From: Streptomyces sp. HNM0575
Lineage (GTDB): Bacteria > Actinomycetota > Actinomycetes > Streptomycetales > Streptomycetaceae
Direction of reading: 5' to 3'
Assembly: GCF_012726265.1 (NCBI RefSeq)
Contig: NZ_JAASAG010000001.1
Coordinates: 310,001-374,000, forward strand
DNA: 64,000 nt
Shown here piece after piece: positions 1-8,022 of this stretch. The position numbers were made by a program, and so were the translations under genes. The notes beneath the pieces were generated by a model, which saw nothing but the letters and a program-made list of their open reading frames with translations, ran no database searches and was not told the origin of the DNA. The first letter of the stretch is position 1. Each line of letters begins with the position of its first letter.

Positions 1-579
1 CGATTCGAGCGCGGCGGCGGCACGCGGGTCGCCCTTCAGATCGGGCAGCTGCTCGTTGGCGACGAGTTCCGACTGCACGACCACGCGCACCTCGTCGTCC
101 AGCGGCTCCACCTCGAATGCGACGGCGGCGATGGCGCGTTGGGTGAAGGAGACCAGCCGCGTGGAGCGCACCCGCACCGTGCTGCCCGCGGGCGACGTCC
201 ACTCGCAGGTGCGGCGCAGCAGTCCGCTGCGCATGTCCAGTACGCGCTCGTGGGAGCGCAGCCGCCCGTAGCGCACGTCGAACGGCTCGTCGTCGACGAG
301 GAGCCGCACGACCTTGCCGTTGGTGACGTTGATGACGGTCTGGCCCGACTCGGGGTAGCCGTAGCCCGCCTCGGCGTACGGCAGCGGGTGCAGCTCGTGC
401 ACGCCGTTGAGGTACGAGCCGGGCAGGCCGTGCGGCTCGCCCTCGTCGAGGTTGCCCCGCCAGCCGACGTGGCCGTTGGAGAGGGCGAAGACGGACTCGC
501 TCTGGGGCAGCACGTCCAGGTTGAGCCCGGTCTCGCGCAGCGCCCAGGGCTCGCAGGCGTACGCACGGTGGGTGATCAC
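1..579 (-). CDS. GH65-family glycoside phosphorylase/hydrolase, N-terminal 193 residues (cut by window edge)
   Basis: The visible part is the N-terminal beta-sandwich of a glycoside hydrolase family 65 protein (maltose, trehalose or kojibiose phosphorylase group). It opens with ITHRAYACEPWALRETGLN and then ESVFALSNGHVGWRGNLDEG, the family pattern in which the substrate-side sandwich begins with an N-G-x-x-G-x-R-G motif. The catalytic (alpha/alpha)6 barrel lies beyond the left edge, so phosphorylase and hydrolase cannot be separated. The GTG start overlaps the TGA stop of the upstream HAD gene (GTGA, 4 bp), which implies translational coupling. Pairing of GH65 with a beta-phosphoglucomutase is typical of disaccharide phosphorolysis, where the phosphorylase releases beta-glucose 1-phosphate. 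No signal peptide is seen, so a cytoplasmic location is inferred. Confidence 0.88.
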   Translation of the reverse strand, partial: MITHRAYACEPWALRETGLNLDVLPQSESVFALSNGHVGWRGNLDEGEPHGLPGSYLNGVHELHPLPYAEAGYGYPESGQTVINVTNGKVVRLLVDDEPFDVRYGRLRSHERVLDMRSGLLRRTCEWTSPAGSTVRVRSTRLVSFTQRAIAAVAFEVEPLDDEVRVVVQSELVANEQLPDLKGDPRAAAALES

Positions 580-1334
580 GGGGGGCCCTCCAGGTCGGCG
601 GCATCGGGCAGGAGCAGTTCCTCCAGGTCCGTCACGACGGTGTCCGCGCCGTGTTCGCGCAGTTCACGGGCCTGGCCGACGCGGTCGACGCCGACGACGT
701 ACCCGAAGTGGCCGGACCGTCCCGCGTCCATCCCGGCCAGGGCGTCCTCGAAGACCGCGGAGGCGGCGGCGTCCACGCCGAGGTCGCGGGCCGCGGCGAG
801 GAACGTGTCGGGAGCCGGCTTGCCGGGCAGCGAGCGCTCGGCGGCCACGACGCCGTCGATCCGTACGTCGAAGAGCTCCTCGATGCCCACGGAGGCCAGC
901 ACGTCGCGGCAGTTGCGGCTGGAGGAGACGACGGCGGTGCGCAGTCCCGCGTCCCGCACGGCCCGCACATAGCGGACCGAAGCCGGGTACGCCTCCACGC
1001 CCTCCTTGCGGATCTTCTCCAGCAGCAGCTCGTTCTTGCGGTTGCCGAGGCCGTGCACGCTGAGGCGGTCCGGCGGGTCGTCCTCGCCGCCCTCCGGCAG
1101 CCGGATGCCGCGGGAGTCCAGGAAGGCCCGCACGCCGTCGGCGCGCGGGCGGCCGTCCACGTAGCGGTCGTAGTCGTCGTCGCCGAACGGGCGGAAGCCC
1201 TCGCCGTCACGGCCGCGCAGGAAGTCGTCGAAGGTCTCCTTCCAGGCGGCCTTGTGCACCACGGCCGTCTTCGTGATCACGCCGTCGAGGTCGAAGAGAC
1301 AGGCACGTACGGACTCGGGCAGACCCAGGTACAT
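576..1334 (-). CDS. HAD-superfamily beta-phosphoglucomutase-like protein (252 aa)
   Basis: HAD phosphatase/phosphomutase of the beta-phosphoglucomutase group. Motif I is FDLDGVIT (Asp15 and Asp17: nucleophile and general acid). A helical cap follows, containing the DDYDRYVDGRPRADGVRAFL stretch; then VVSSSRNC (motif II Ser), PGKPAPDTF (motif III Lys) and VFEDALAGMDAGR (motif IV acidic pair). Length fits the family. Known beta-PGMs interconvert beta-glucose 1-phosphate and glucose 6-phosphate. The gene sits between GH92 (47 bp upstream) and GH65 (4-bp overlap), so it probably funnels the GH65 product into glycolysis. The ATG at 1334 has only a weak Shine-Dalgarno; a GTG directly before it (1337) is the alternative start. 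A haloacid- or sugar-phosphate phosphatase activity cannot be excluded. Confidence 0.88.
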   Translation of the reverse strand: MYLGLPESVRACLFDLDGVITKTAVVHKAAWKETFDDFLRGRDGEGFRPFGDDDYDRYVDGRPRADGVRAFLDSRGIRLPEGGEDDPPDRLSVHGLGNRKNELLLEKIRKEGVEAYPASVRYVRAVRDAGLRTAVVSSSRNCRDVLASVGIEELFDVRIDGVVAAERSLPGKPAPDTFLAAARDLGVDAAASAVFEDALAGMDAGRSGHFGYVVGVDRVGQARELREHGADTVVTDLEELLLPDAADLEGPP

Positions 1335-1381
1335 CACCGCGCCCGGGTCCCCAGCTGCCGCCGGGGCATGCCTGCCCCCGC

Positions 1382-4300
1382 TCAGCCGAGGAGTTCGATC
1401 TCCGAGAGCACCGAGGAGGGCCCGGCGGGCACCAGCCGGTAGTGCCCGTACGTGCCGGGGCGGCCGACGGCGAAGACGCGGGTCTGCCTGTCCCAGCGGA
1501 AGCTCTCGCCCTCGCGGCGGTCGATCTTCTTCCACCGCTTGCCGTCGTCGGACGCCTCCAGGGTCCAGCCGTGCGGGGCGTCCTTCGCGTCGGCGGAGGT
1601 GAGCGTGTAGGAGGCGATCCGCTTGCCGCGTGCGCCGGGCTTCACCGGCAACTCCGTGCGGGAGAAGGCCGCACGGGTCCCGGAGGTGTCGTCCAGGAGC
1701 GGCTGGTCGTCCGACGGCACGGTCACGTCGCCGGGCGGCGAGGGCACCCTGGCGTCCTTGGTGATGGACGTCGGCGCGTTCTTCTCGCCCGTGCCCCACT
1801 TCGACGGCTTGGGGCCCATGTCGAATTCGAGGGTGCCGCCGTCGGCGAGCATCCGGTGCGGCAGCGCCGTGGAGTGCCAGGGCTTGCCGTCGACTTTCAG
1901 CCCCTGCACATAGACGTTCCGCTTGCTGTTGCGCGGCGCCTTCACCACGAGGTCGCGCCCGCCTTCGAGATGGACGGTCGCCTTGGTGAACTGCGGTGAT
2001 CCGACGGCGTATTCGGGCGCTCCCATCACCAGCGGATAGAAGCCGAGGGCGCTGAAGACATACCACGCGGACATCTCGCCGTTGTCCTCGTCGCCGGGGT
2101 AGCCCTGGCCGATCTCACTGCCGAGGTAGAGGCGCGAGAGCACTTCGCGGACCTTCTGCTGGGTCTTCCACGGCTGCCCCGCCGCGTCGTAGGCGTAGGC
2201 GATGTGGTGCGAGGGCTGGTTGCTGTGCCCGTACATGCCCATCCGCACGTCGCGGGCCTCGGTCATCTCGTGGATTACGTCGCCGTAGGAGCCCGCGAAC
2301 TCCTTCGACGCGGTCTCCGGCGTGGAGAAGTACTCGTCGAGCTTCTTCGCGAGCCCGGGACGGCCGCCGTAGAGATTCGCCAGTCCCCTGGTGTCCTGGG
2401 GCGCGGTGAAGGCGAAGCTCCACGCGTTGGTCTCGGTGTAGTCGTGGCCCCACACCCGCGGGTCGAACTCCCCCGGTGGCAGGCGCCAGTTGCCGTCCCC
2501 GTCCTTGCCCTGGAAGAAGCCGATCCGGTCGTCGAAGTGCTTCACGTAGTTGCGGGCGCGGCCGAGGAAGTAGGCCGACTCCGCCTTGTAGCGGGCCTTG
2601 TGGGTCTTGCGGTACAGCGCCTTGCCCATGCGGGCGATGCCGAAGTCGTTGAGATATCCCTCCAGCGCCCAGGACATGCCCTCGCCCGTGGCCGTGCTGG
2701 TGTAGCCGAGGAAGGGCGAGGTGGCCATGCCCTTGCGGCCCACCCCGGACTGCGGGGGCGCGACGGTGGCGTTCTTGACCGCCGCGTCGTAGGCCGCCTC
2801 GGCGTCGAACTTCACGCCCTTGCCGTAGGCGTCCGCGAAGGCCACGTCGGAGCTGGTGCCGGTCATCAGGTCCGCGTAGCCCGGCGAGGACCAGCGGGAG
2901 ATCCAGCCGCCGTCCTTGTACTGCTGCACGAAGCCGTCGGCCATCGTCCCCGCGCGCTTCGGGGTGAGGAAGGAGTACGCGGGCCAGGTCGTCCGGTAGG
3001 TGTCCCAGAAGCCGTTGTTGACGTAGACGTCCCCGTCGACGATCTTCGAGCCGGTGTGCGTCGGGGTGTCCTCGCCGGTGGGCTTCGAGAAGGGGCTCGC
3101 GTAGCGCTTGCGCGAACCGACGGTCTCCGCACCGGAGTTGGGGTAGAGGTAGAGCCGGTAGAGGCTGGAGTAGAGGGTGGTGAGCTGGTCGCGGCTCGCC
3201 CCCTCCACCTCTATCCGCCCCAGCAGGTCGTCCCACTTGTCCTGCGCGCGGTCGCGCACCTGACCGAAGGTCCTTTGCTCGGGGATCTCGCGCTCGAGGT
3301 TGGCCTTCGCCTGGTCGACGCTGATCAGCGACGTGGCGATGCGCATCGTGACCGTACGGTCCGAGCCGGCCTTGAAGCGCAGGTACCCGGTGACGTCCTT
3401 GCCGCCGCCGCCCTCCAGCCGGCCCCCGCCGTCCACGGGCGAGTCGAAGCGGGCGTAGACGAACATCCGCGTGGCGCCCACCGACAGCCCGCTCTTGACG
3501 TCGGAGAAGCCGCTGACGGTGCCCTTGTCCTTGTCGAGCGTGAGGCCGCCGCGGTTGTCGACGTTGTCGAAGATGAGGTTGGCGTCGTCGCCGGGAAAGG
3601 TGAAGCGCATCATCGCCGCGTGGTCGGTCGGCGTGATCCGGGTCTTCAGGCCGCTGTCGGTGGTGACGCCGTAATAGTGCGGCCTGGCCGTCTCGTTGCT
3701 GTGGTGGAAGGGCAGCGCGCGCGCCTTGCGGGACGCGTCCGGCTTGCCCGCGGCGGCGGACGGCATCACCTGGAAGGTCTGCCGGTCGCCCATCCACGGA
3801 CTGGGCTCGTGGCTGGCGCCGAAGGCCTGGAGGGTGGGGAGATTGTCGTCGTTGTTCTTACGGGCGTACTCGTAGAGCCAGTCCGTGGAACCGGCGTTGG
3901 TGACGGGCGTCCAGAAGTTGAAGCCGCCGGGCAGCGCCGTCGCCGGGAAGGTGTTGCCGCGGGAGAAGTCGCCGCTGGAGTTGGTGCCGCGGGTGGTCTC
4001 GGCGTAGTCGGAGAGATGGGCGCGGCGCTTCTCCGGCGCCTTCGGGCCGACCGACACGTCGTCGACCCAGCCGCGGAAGCTGCTGCCGCCCTTCGGGGAG
4101 TCGTACGCGACGAGGATCCGGTCGACGGTCTTGCCGGCCGCCACCGCGCCGATCCGCGAACGCCGGTCGTTCCACTGGTTCGCGTACATCGTCTTGGCGG
4201 CGGCCTGGCCGCGCGGCGTCAGCGCGTCGCCGTGCTGGTCCCTGGCGCCGAGGTCGCTGAGGTAAGTGCCGTCGGTGAAGGCGAGATCGACCGCAGCGTG

Positions 4301-4804
4301 GGTGGCCGGGTAGTCCAGATCGGTCTTCGGCAGCTCGGGGAAGATCTTGTACGAGAGCGAAGTACGGGCGCTCACACGGACGTTCACGTCGAAGACGCGG
4401 TTGTAGGAGTAGCCGCGGCCGCTCGCGGTGTGCTCGCCGGCGTAGCGCAGCGAGTGCGTGCCGCTGAACCCCGCCTTGTCCTTCGAGGCGGGGGTCTTGT
4501 CCGGGCCCGAGCCGGTGTGGCTGCTCATGCCGGGGGTGCCGGGCGCCGAGTCGCGGTGCACGCCGTGGGTCTTCTTCTCGCCGTCGGGCGCGGTCTCGAC
4601 GCTGTCCTTCCAGTCGGGTGCGGGGTCGCCCTTCTCGAAGGAGGAGCTGAAGGAGGAACCGGACGCGGACGGACGGTCCGGGGAGGAGTGCGGCTGCCGT
4701 GGCCGCTGCGGCTGGGAGGCCGAGGCCGCGCCCTGCGCCGTCACCACCAGGAGTGCCGACAGGAGGAGCGCGGCCCATGATCTGCCTGGCTGACTGTGCC
4801 GCAC
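1382..4804 (-). CDS. Secreted GH92 alpha-mannosidase with C-terminal discoidin-like domain (1140 aa)
   Basis: Large exported glycoside hydrolase family 92 enzyme. These are calcium-dependent, inverting exo-alpha-mannosidases acting on mannans and N-glycans. The start is the GTG at 4804, because GGGGAGAAG lies 7 nt before it and the protein then opens with a normal signal peptide (RHSQPGRSWAALLLSALLVV to AQGAASA). A low-complexity Ser/Pro/Gly stretch follows. Family stretches seen include GSTDWLYEYARKN, NNGFWDTYRTTWPAYSFLTP, MATSPFLGYTSTATGEGMSW, SNQPSHHIAYAYDAAGQPWK and GYPGDEDNGEMSAWYVFSAL; the last carries the conserved D-E-D-N-G-E-M motif. About 100 C-terminal residues (SYTLTSADAKDAPHGWTLEA onward) look like an F5/8-type C (discoidin) carbohydrate-binding fold. 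It is first gene of the GH92-HAD-GH65 operon. Confidence 0.93.
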   Translation of the reverse strand: MRHSQPGRSWAALLLSALLVVTAQGAASASQPQRPRQPHSSPDRPSASGSSFSSSFEKGDPAPDWKDSVETAPDGEKKTHGVHRDSAPGTPGMSSHTGSGPDKTPASKDKAGFSGTHSLRYAGEHTASGRGYSYNRVFDVNVRVSARTSLSYKIFPELPKTDLDYPATHAAVDLAFTDGTYLSDLGARDQHGDALTPRGQAAAKTMYANQWNDRRSRIGAVAAGKTVDRILVAYDSPKGGSSFRGWVDDVSVGPKAPEKRRAHLSDYAETTRGTNSSGDFSRGNTFPATALPGGFNFWTPVTNAGSTDWLYEYARKNNDDNLPTLQAFGASHEPSPWMGDRQTFQVMPSAAAGKPDASRKARALPFHHSNETARPHYYGVTTDSGLKTRITPTDHAAMMRFTFPGDDANLIFDNVDNRGGLTLDKDKGTVSGFSDVKSGLSVGATRMFVYARFDSPVDGGGRLEGGGGKDVTGYLRFKAGSDRTVTMRIATSLISVDQAKANLEREIPEQRTFGQVRDRAQDKWDDLLGRIEVEGASRDQLTTLYSSLYRLYLYPNSGAETVGSRKRYASPFSKPTGEDTPTHTGSKIVDGDVYVNNGFWDTYRTTWPAYSFLTPKRAGTMADGFVQQYKDGGWISRWSSPGYADLMTGTSSDVAFADAYGKGVKFDAEAAYDAAVKNATVAPPQSGVGRKGMATSPFLGYTSTATGEGMSWALEGYLNDFGIARMGKALYRKTHKARYKAESAYFLGRARNYVKHFDDRIGFFQGKDGDGNWRLPPGEFDPRVWGHDYTETNAWSFAFTAPQDTRGLANLYGGRPGLAKKLDEYFSTPETASKEFAGSYGDVIHEMTEARDVRMGMYGHSNQPSHHIAYAYDAAGQPWKTQQKVREVLSRLYLGSEIGQGYPGDEDNGEMSAWYVFSALGFYPLVMGAPEYAVGSPQFTKATVHLEGGRDLVVKAPRNSKRNVYVQGLKVDGKPWHSTALPHRMLADGGTLEFDMGPKPSKWGTGEKNAPTSITKDARVPSPPGDVTVPSDDQPLLDDTSGTRAAFSRTELPVKPGARGKRIASYTLTSADAKDAPHGWTLEASDDGKRWKKIDRREGESFRWDRQTRVFAVGRPGTYGHYRLVPAGPSSVLSEIELLG

Positions 4805-4856
4805 GTGGCTTCTCCCCGGGTGTTGACATCGTTGTCCGTCTGGTGGCGCAGAGAAC

Positions 4857-4886
4857 AAGTAATGTCCGTGCGCACTGTGGTGTCAA
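4857..4886 (-). promoter_or_regulatory. Candidate promoter of the GH92-HAD-GH65 operon
   Basis: On the minus strand TTGACA (4886-4881) is followed after 18 nt by TTACTT (4862-4857). This gives a perfect -35 and a poor -10, placed about 50-80 bp before the GTG at 4804. Position and -35 match are suggestive only. Confidence 0.3.
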
Positions 4887-4972
4887 GGGTGCGCATGGTC
4901 ACGACTGCCACAACCCGGGCTGGAATCCGGGCGGTCCGGCCGGACGACTGCACGGCCGGGCCGCCCGGAAGT

Positions 4973-5692
4973 TCAGAGCCAGCCCCGCTTGCTGGCTATG
5001 CAGGCGGCGTCGAAACGGTTGCGGCCGCCGAGTTTCTTGATCGCACTGGAGGTGACATTCCGTACGGTGCCGGGGGAGAGGAAGAGTTCCGCGGCGATTT
5101 CCCGTACGGGCGCCCCGCCGGCCGTGAGCCGCAGGACTTCCTTTTCCCGGGTGCTGAGAGATCTGCCGCCGCACGGGGGCTGCCGCAGGAGTGCGGCGGA
5201 GTGGATCGGGCCGGGCGCGGCGGCCTGAGCGGCGCCTTTGGCTGAATTGTGCGCGGCGCTCGGGGTGTTCGCGGTCCTGGCGGCGTGCGCGGTTTGCGCG
5301 GTGTTCGCCGTGGTGTTCGCCGTGGTGACGACGAGGCCGCGTATCGCATTCACCAGTTGCGGCAGTGCCGCATTGTCGGGCACCACCTTCAGCAATCCCG
5401 GAGCCGCCGCCTCCTGGCGTCTGGCCGGTGCGCCGGGGCTCGTGCCGATCACGGCGATTCGGCACCGGGGGACCGCGGACCGCAATTCGTCCGCCAGGCA
5501 GCGCCCGGCGCGGCCCTTCGTGTCGGTGCCCAGTACGGTTACTGCGGGAAGCGTCCGCAGAACGGTGGGAACTATTTCCCGGCTGTTGTTGACGGTCGCC
5601 ACGACTTCGAAATCGTGGACAAGATTGAGCGTCGCCGCGATGGCTTCCGAGTAAAGACGTCTCTCGTCGCCGATCACAATACGAGTATTCAT
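4973..5692 (-). CDS. LuxR-type regulator with degenerate receiver domain (239 aa)
   Basis: The C-terminal 65 residues are a clear LuxR/FixJ helix-turn-helix: LSTREKEVLRLTAGGAPVRE, then ELFLSPGTVRNVTSSAIKKL. The N-terminal ~120 residues resemble a response-regulator receiver (MNTRIVIGDERRLYSEAIAA). However the acidic pair is reduced to GDE, and the position that should be the phospho-acceptor aspartate is Gly55 (VTVLGTDTKG). Phosphorylation by a kinase is therefore unlikely, and no kinase gene is adjacent. Between the domains lies an Ala/Thr/Asn-rich linker made of TAN/TAQT repeats. Target genes are unknown. It is transcribed in the same direction as GH92 but with 168 bp between, so it may be a separate unit. 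The start ATG has only a G-rich patch about 10 nt upstream. Confidence 0.85.
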   Translation of the reverse strand: MNTRIVIGDERRLYSEAIAATLNLVHDFEVVATVNNSREIVPTVLRTLPAVTVLGTDTKGRAGRCLADELRSAVPRCRIAVIGTSPGAPARRQEAAAPGLLKVVPDNAALPQLVNAIRGLVVTTANTTANTAQTAHAARTANTPSAAHNSAKGAAQAAAPGPIHSAALLRQPPCGGRSLSTREKEVLRLTAGGAPVREIAAELFLSPGTVRNVTSSAIKKLGGRNRFDAACIASKRGWL

Positions 5693-6068
5693 TTTGACAA
5701 AGCCCCCGCTTCGGCTTCACTGGTCATCGGCCAACGAACGTAGAGTTCCATGCCCCAACTGCCGGGTCAATGGCCGTCAACGCTCTCCGCTGCCCGAGTG
5801 GGGCGTGGTTCTGTGCGTATGACCGATTTGGAAAAGACATTTTGAGGCGGCCTTGAGGTTTCAGGGGTCAATACCACTGAAAGCGCGGAAAGTTTCCGGG
5901 CCGGAGTTTGTGAAGATCGGAGAGCGGGGGTGTAGGTCCGTCCGGACCGTGCCGCGGAAACGTCGGCTCCCTTGCGGTTCGCGGCGATCTCGGCACGGAG
6001 GTCGGCGATGTTTGCTGCATTCCCCGTGCGGCGGGGGGCAATCCTGATTGGGGGGCGGGGGCGGGGGT
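5693..6068. other. Non-coding stretch upstream of the LuxR gene
   Basis: This stretch holds the promoter side of the LuxR gene and has lower G+C than its surroundings near 5750-5900. I see no convincing coding frame, RNA gene or known regulatory motif. It leads into the repeat cluster that starts at 6069. Confidence 0.5.
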
Positions 6069-6115
6069 GCTGCGCGGTGCGGGCGCTGCGCGGTGCGGGT
6101 GCTGCGCGGTGCGGT
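6069..6115. repeat. Three tandem copies of a 16-bp unit
   Basis: GCTGCGCGGTGCGGG plus one variable base occurs at 6069, 6085 and 6101, almost identical in all three copies. It marks the left edge of the repeat-rich intergenic stretch. Confidence 0.8.
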
Positions 6116-6207
6116 GCGTGAGGGGTGGCGGCCGTCGGCCGCCCGGCCCGGCGCGCGGGGCGCGCCGAGGCCGCCCGGCCCGGCTGCCGGACCGGGCGCG
6201 GGTTCGG

Positions 6208-7033
6208 GGCTCATGTTGCGGCGTGCGGGGGTGAGTTGGGCGAGCCCGGGACGGACCCCGGGCTCATGTCGCCGGGTACTGGGGTGAGTTGGCCCCCCGG
6301 GGGCCCGGGACGCGGGCCGGGGGCCGTTCGCGCGCCTGCGCCGGGGCGCGGCCCGGTTCCGAATGGGCCGCCGGTCGCGGACCCGGACCGCCTGCGCGCC
6401 TGCGCGGCGGCGCGGCGGCACAGGGGTGCGGCGGGTCCGGGGTTCGGGTCCGGCGTCGGTGCGTCGGCTCGGCCCACGGGGCCCATCGACTGCCGTGTGC
6501 CCCGGCCCGGGGCTCATGTCGTGGCTTACCGGGGTGAGTTGGGCGAGCCCGGGGCGTCGCTGCGGGCGGCGGGCCGCCGGGCGGTCGCGGGCCGGGGCCA
6601 CCCGCGAGGTGTCGAGGCCGCGGTCGGGAGCTGGTGTCCGCCGCCAGCGGGCCCGGCTTGGCGCGCCGGTGTCGGCCCGGCGTGCCTGGGTCGGCTCATA
6701 TTGCCGTCCGCCGGGGCGAGTTGGCCCTGCCTCCGGGCGCAGTCCGAACGGGCTGCCCCATGCGACGGCCGGGCTCGGGAGCAGGTGTCGGTTGTCAGCG
6801 GCCCGGTTTGGCGGCGCCGTTGTCGTCTTCGCGTGACCCCGGGGGCGGGCTCATGTCGTCGCGTGCGGGGGCGAGTTGGGCGCTCGGCGCCGCCGGCGCG
6901 GCGCGGCGGCACAGGGGTGCGGCGGGTCCGGGGTTCGGGTTCGGTGTCGGTGCGTCGGCTGGGCCCGCCCGGTCCCATCGACCGCCGTGTGCCCCGGGCC
7001 GGGCTCATGTCGCCCCGTACCGGGGCGAGTTGG
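6208..7033 (+). repeat. Six dispersed copies of a 32-bp element (GGCTCATRT ... GGGGYGAGTTGG)
   Basis: Copies lie at 6208-6239, 6261-6292, 6511-6542, 6693-6724, 6848-6879 and 7002-7033, all exactly 32 bp and in the same orientation. The first nine bases (GGCTCATGT, one copy with ATAT) and the last twelve (GGGGYGAGTTGG) are nearly invariant, while the 11 bases between vary. Larger modules carry them: 6410-6542 and 6901-7033 are collinear 133-bp duplicates, and 6622-6724 resembles 6772-6879. Spacing is not a multiple of three and the copies fall in different frames on both strands, so a repeated peptide is unlikely. Function is unknown. The whole block lies in the gap between the LuxR gene and efeU. 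Confidence 0.9.
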
Positions 7034-7086
7034 CCCCCGGTCTGGGACGCGGGCCCGCCCGCGCAGGGGCCGCGCGGAGCGAAGGG

Positions 7087-7962
7087 TCAGGGGACCGGGG
7101 TGTCGTGGTTCGGGGTGGGTGGGGGCTGTTCAGGGGTGGTCTGCGCGTTCGGGCGCTCGGACCGCCGCTCGGGCCCGCGCAGGAAGAGGAACAGCACCGG
7201 CACCGCGTACACCACCCACACGCACGCCTGCACGACGGTCGGGTCCGGCTGGAAGTTGATCGTGCCCTTGAGGAGGATCCCGTACCAACTGTCCACCGGG
7301 ACCGCGGAACTGACGTCGAACGCCTTGTTCTCCAGGCCGCCGAGGAAGCGCGCCTCCTGGAGGTCGTGGACGCCGTAGGCGAGGACGCCCGCCGCGACGA
7401 CGATCAGCACGCCTCCCGTCCACGTGAAGAACCTGGCGAGGTTGATCCGCAGCGCGCCCCTGTAGAAGAGCCAGCCCATGACGATCGCGGTCACGATGCC
7501 CAGCAGCGCGCCGATCAGCGGCCGTACGCCGTCGTCGGCGGCGTCCACCGACCGCCATACGAACAGGGACGTCTCGATTCCCTCGCGTCCCACCGCGAGG
7601 AGCGCCGTCGTCACCAGCGCACCCGAGCCCATCGCGAGCGCCGCGTCGAGCTTGCCCTCCAGCTCGGCCTTGAGATGGCGGGCGGTGCGCCGCATCCAGA
7701 AGACCATCCACGTCACGAGGCCGACGGCGGCGATCGACAGCGAGCCGCCGATGGCCTCCTGAGCGGTGAACGTCAGCTCCTGCGTGCCGAATTGGAGCCC
7801 CGCGCCGAACGCCAGGCTCACACCCACGGCGATGCCCACGCCCGTCCAGACCGGCGGCAGCTTCGCCCGGTTGTCCGTCTTGACGAGGTACGCGACGAGG
7901 ATGCACACGACCAGGCTGGCCTCCAGCCCTTCGCGCAGACCGATCAAGTAGTTGCCGAACAC
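7087..7962 (-). CDS. efeU: EfeU/FTR1-type iron permease (291 aa)
   Basis: Seven-helix iron permease of the oxidase-dependent Fe transporter family. Both signature iron-binding motifs are present: REGLE in helix 1 (LIGLREGLEASLVVCILVAY) and REGIE in helix 4 (LLAVGREGIETSLFVWRSVD). In the EfeUOB system EfeU carries iron across the cytoplasmic membrane. The GTG start is preceded by GGAAGGA at 8 nt. A Pro-rich hydrophilic tail ends the protein. It is the last gene of efeO-efeB-efeU, 60 bp after efeB, and should be repressed by iron through the box at 10883-10901. Sure of the family; the substrate valence cannot be read from sequence. Confidence 0.95.
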   Translation of the reverse strand: MFGNYLIGLREGLEASLVVCILVAYLVKTDNRAKLPPVWTGVGIAVGVSLAFGAGLQFGTQELTFTAQEAIGGSLSIAAVGLVTWMVFWMRRTARHLKAELEGKLDAALAMGSGALVTTALLAVGREGIETSLFVWRSVDAADDGVRPLIGALLGIVTAIVMGWLFYRGALRINLARFFTWTGGVLIVVAAGVLAYGVHDLQEARFLGGLENKAFDVSSAVPVDSWYGILLKGTINFQPDPTVVQACVWVVYAVPVLFLFLRGPERRSERPNAQTTPEQPPPTPNHDTPVP

Positions 7963-8022
7963 GCCGGTTTCCTTCCGTGTGCAGTCGGGTTGCCTTCGAG
8001 GTGCCGTCGGGCGCGGGTCAGG

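Noticed and set aside
6208..7033. CRISPR-like array
   Set aside because: Spacing between copies is uneven (53 to 250 bp), spacers are themselves duplicated, and there are no cas genes.
5853..7378. Long open frames on both strands across the repeat cluster
   Set aside because: Extreme G+C leaves all frames open; no ribosome sites, no recognisable domain, and the 32-bp repeats fall in different frames.
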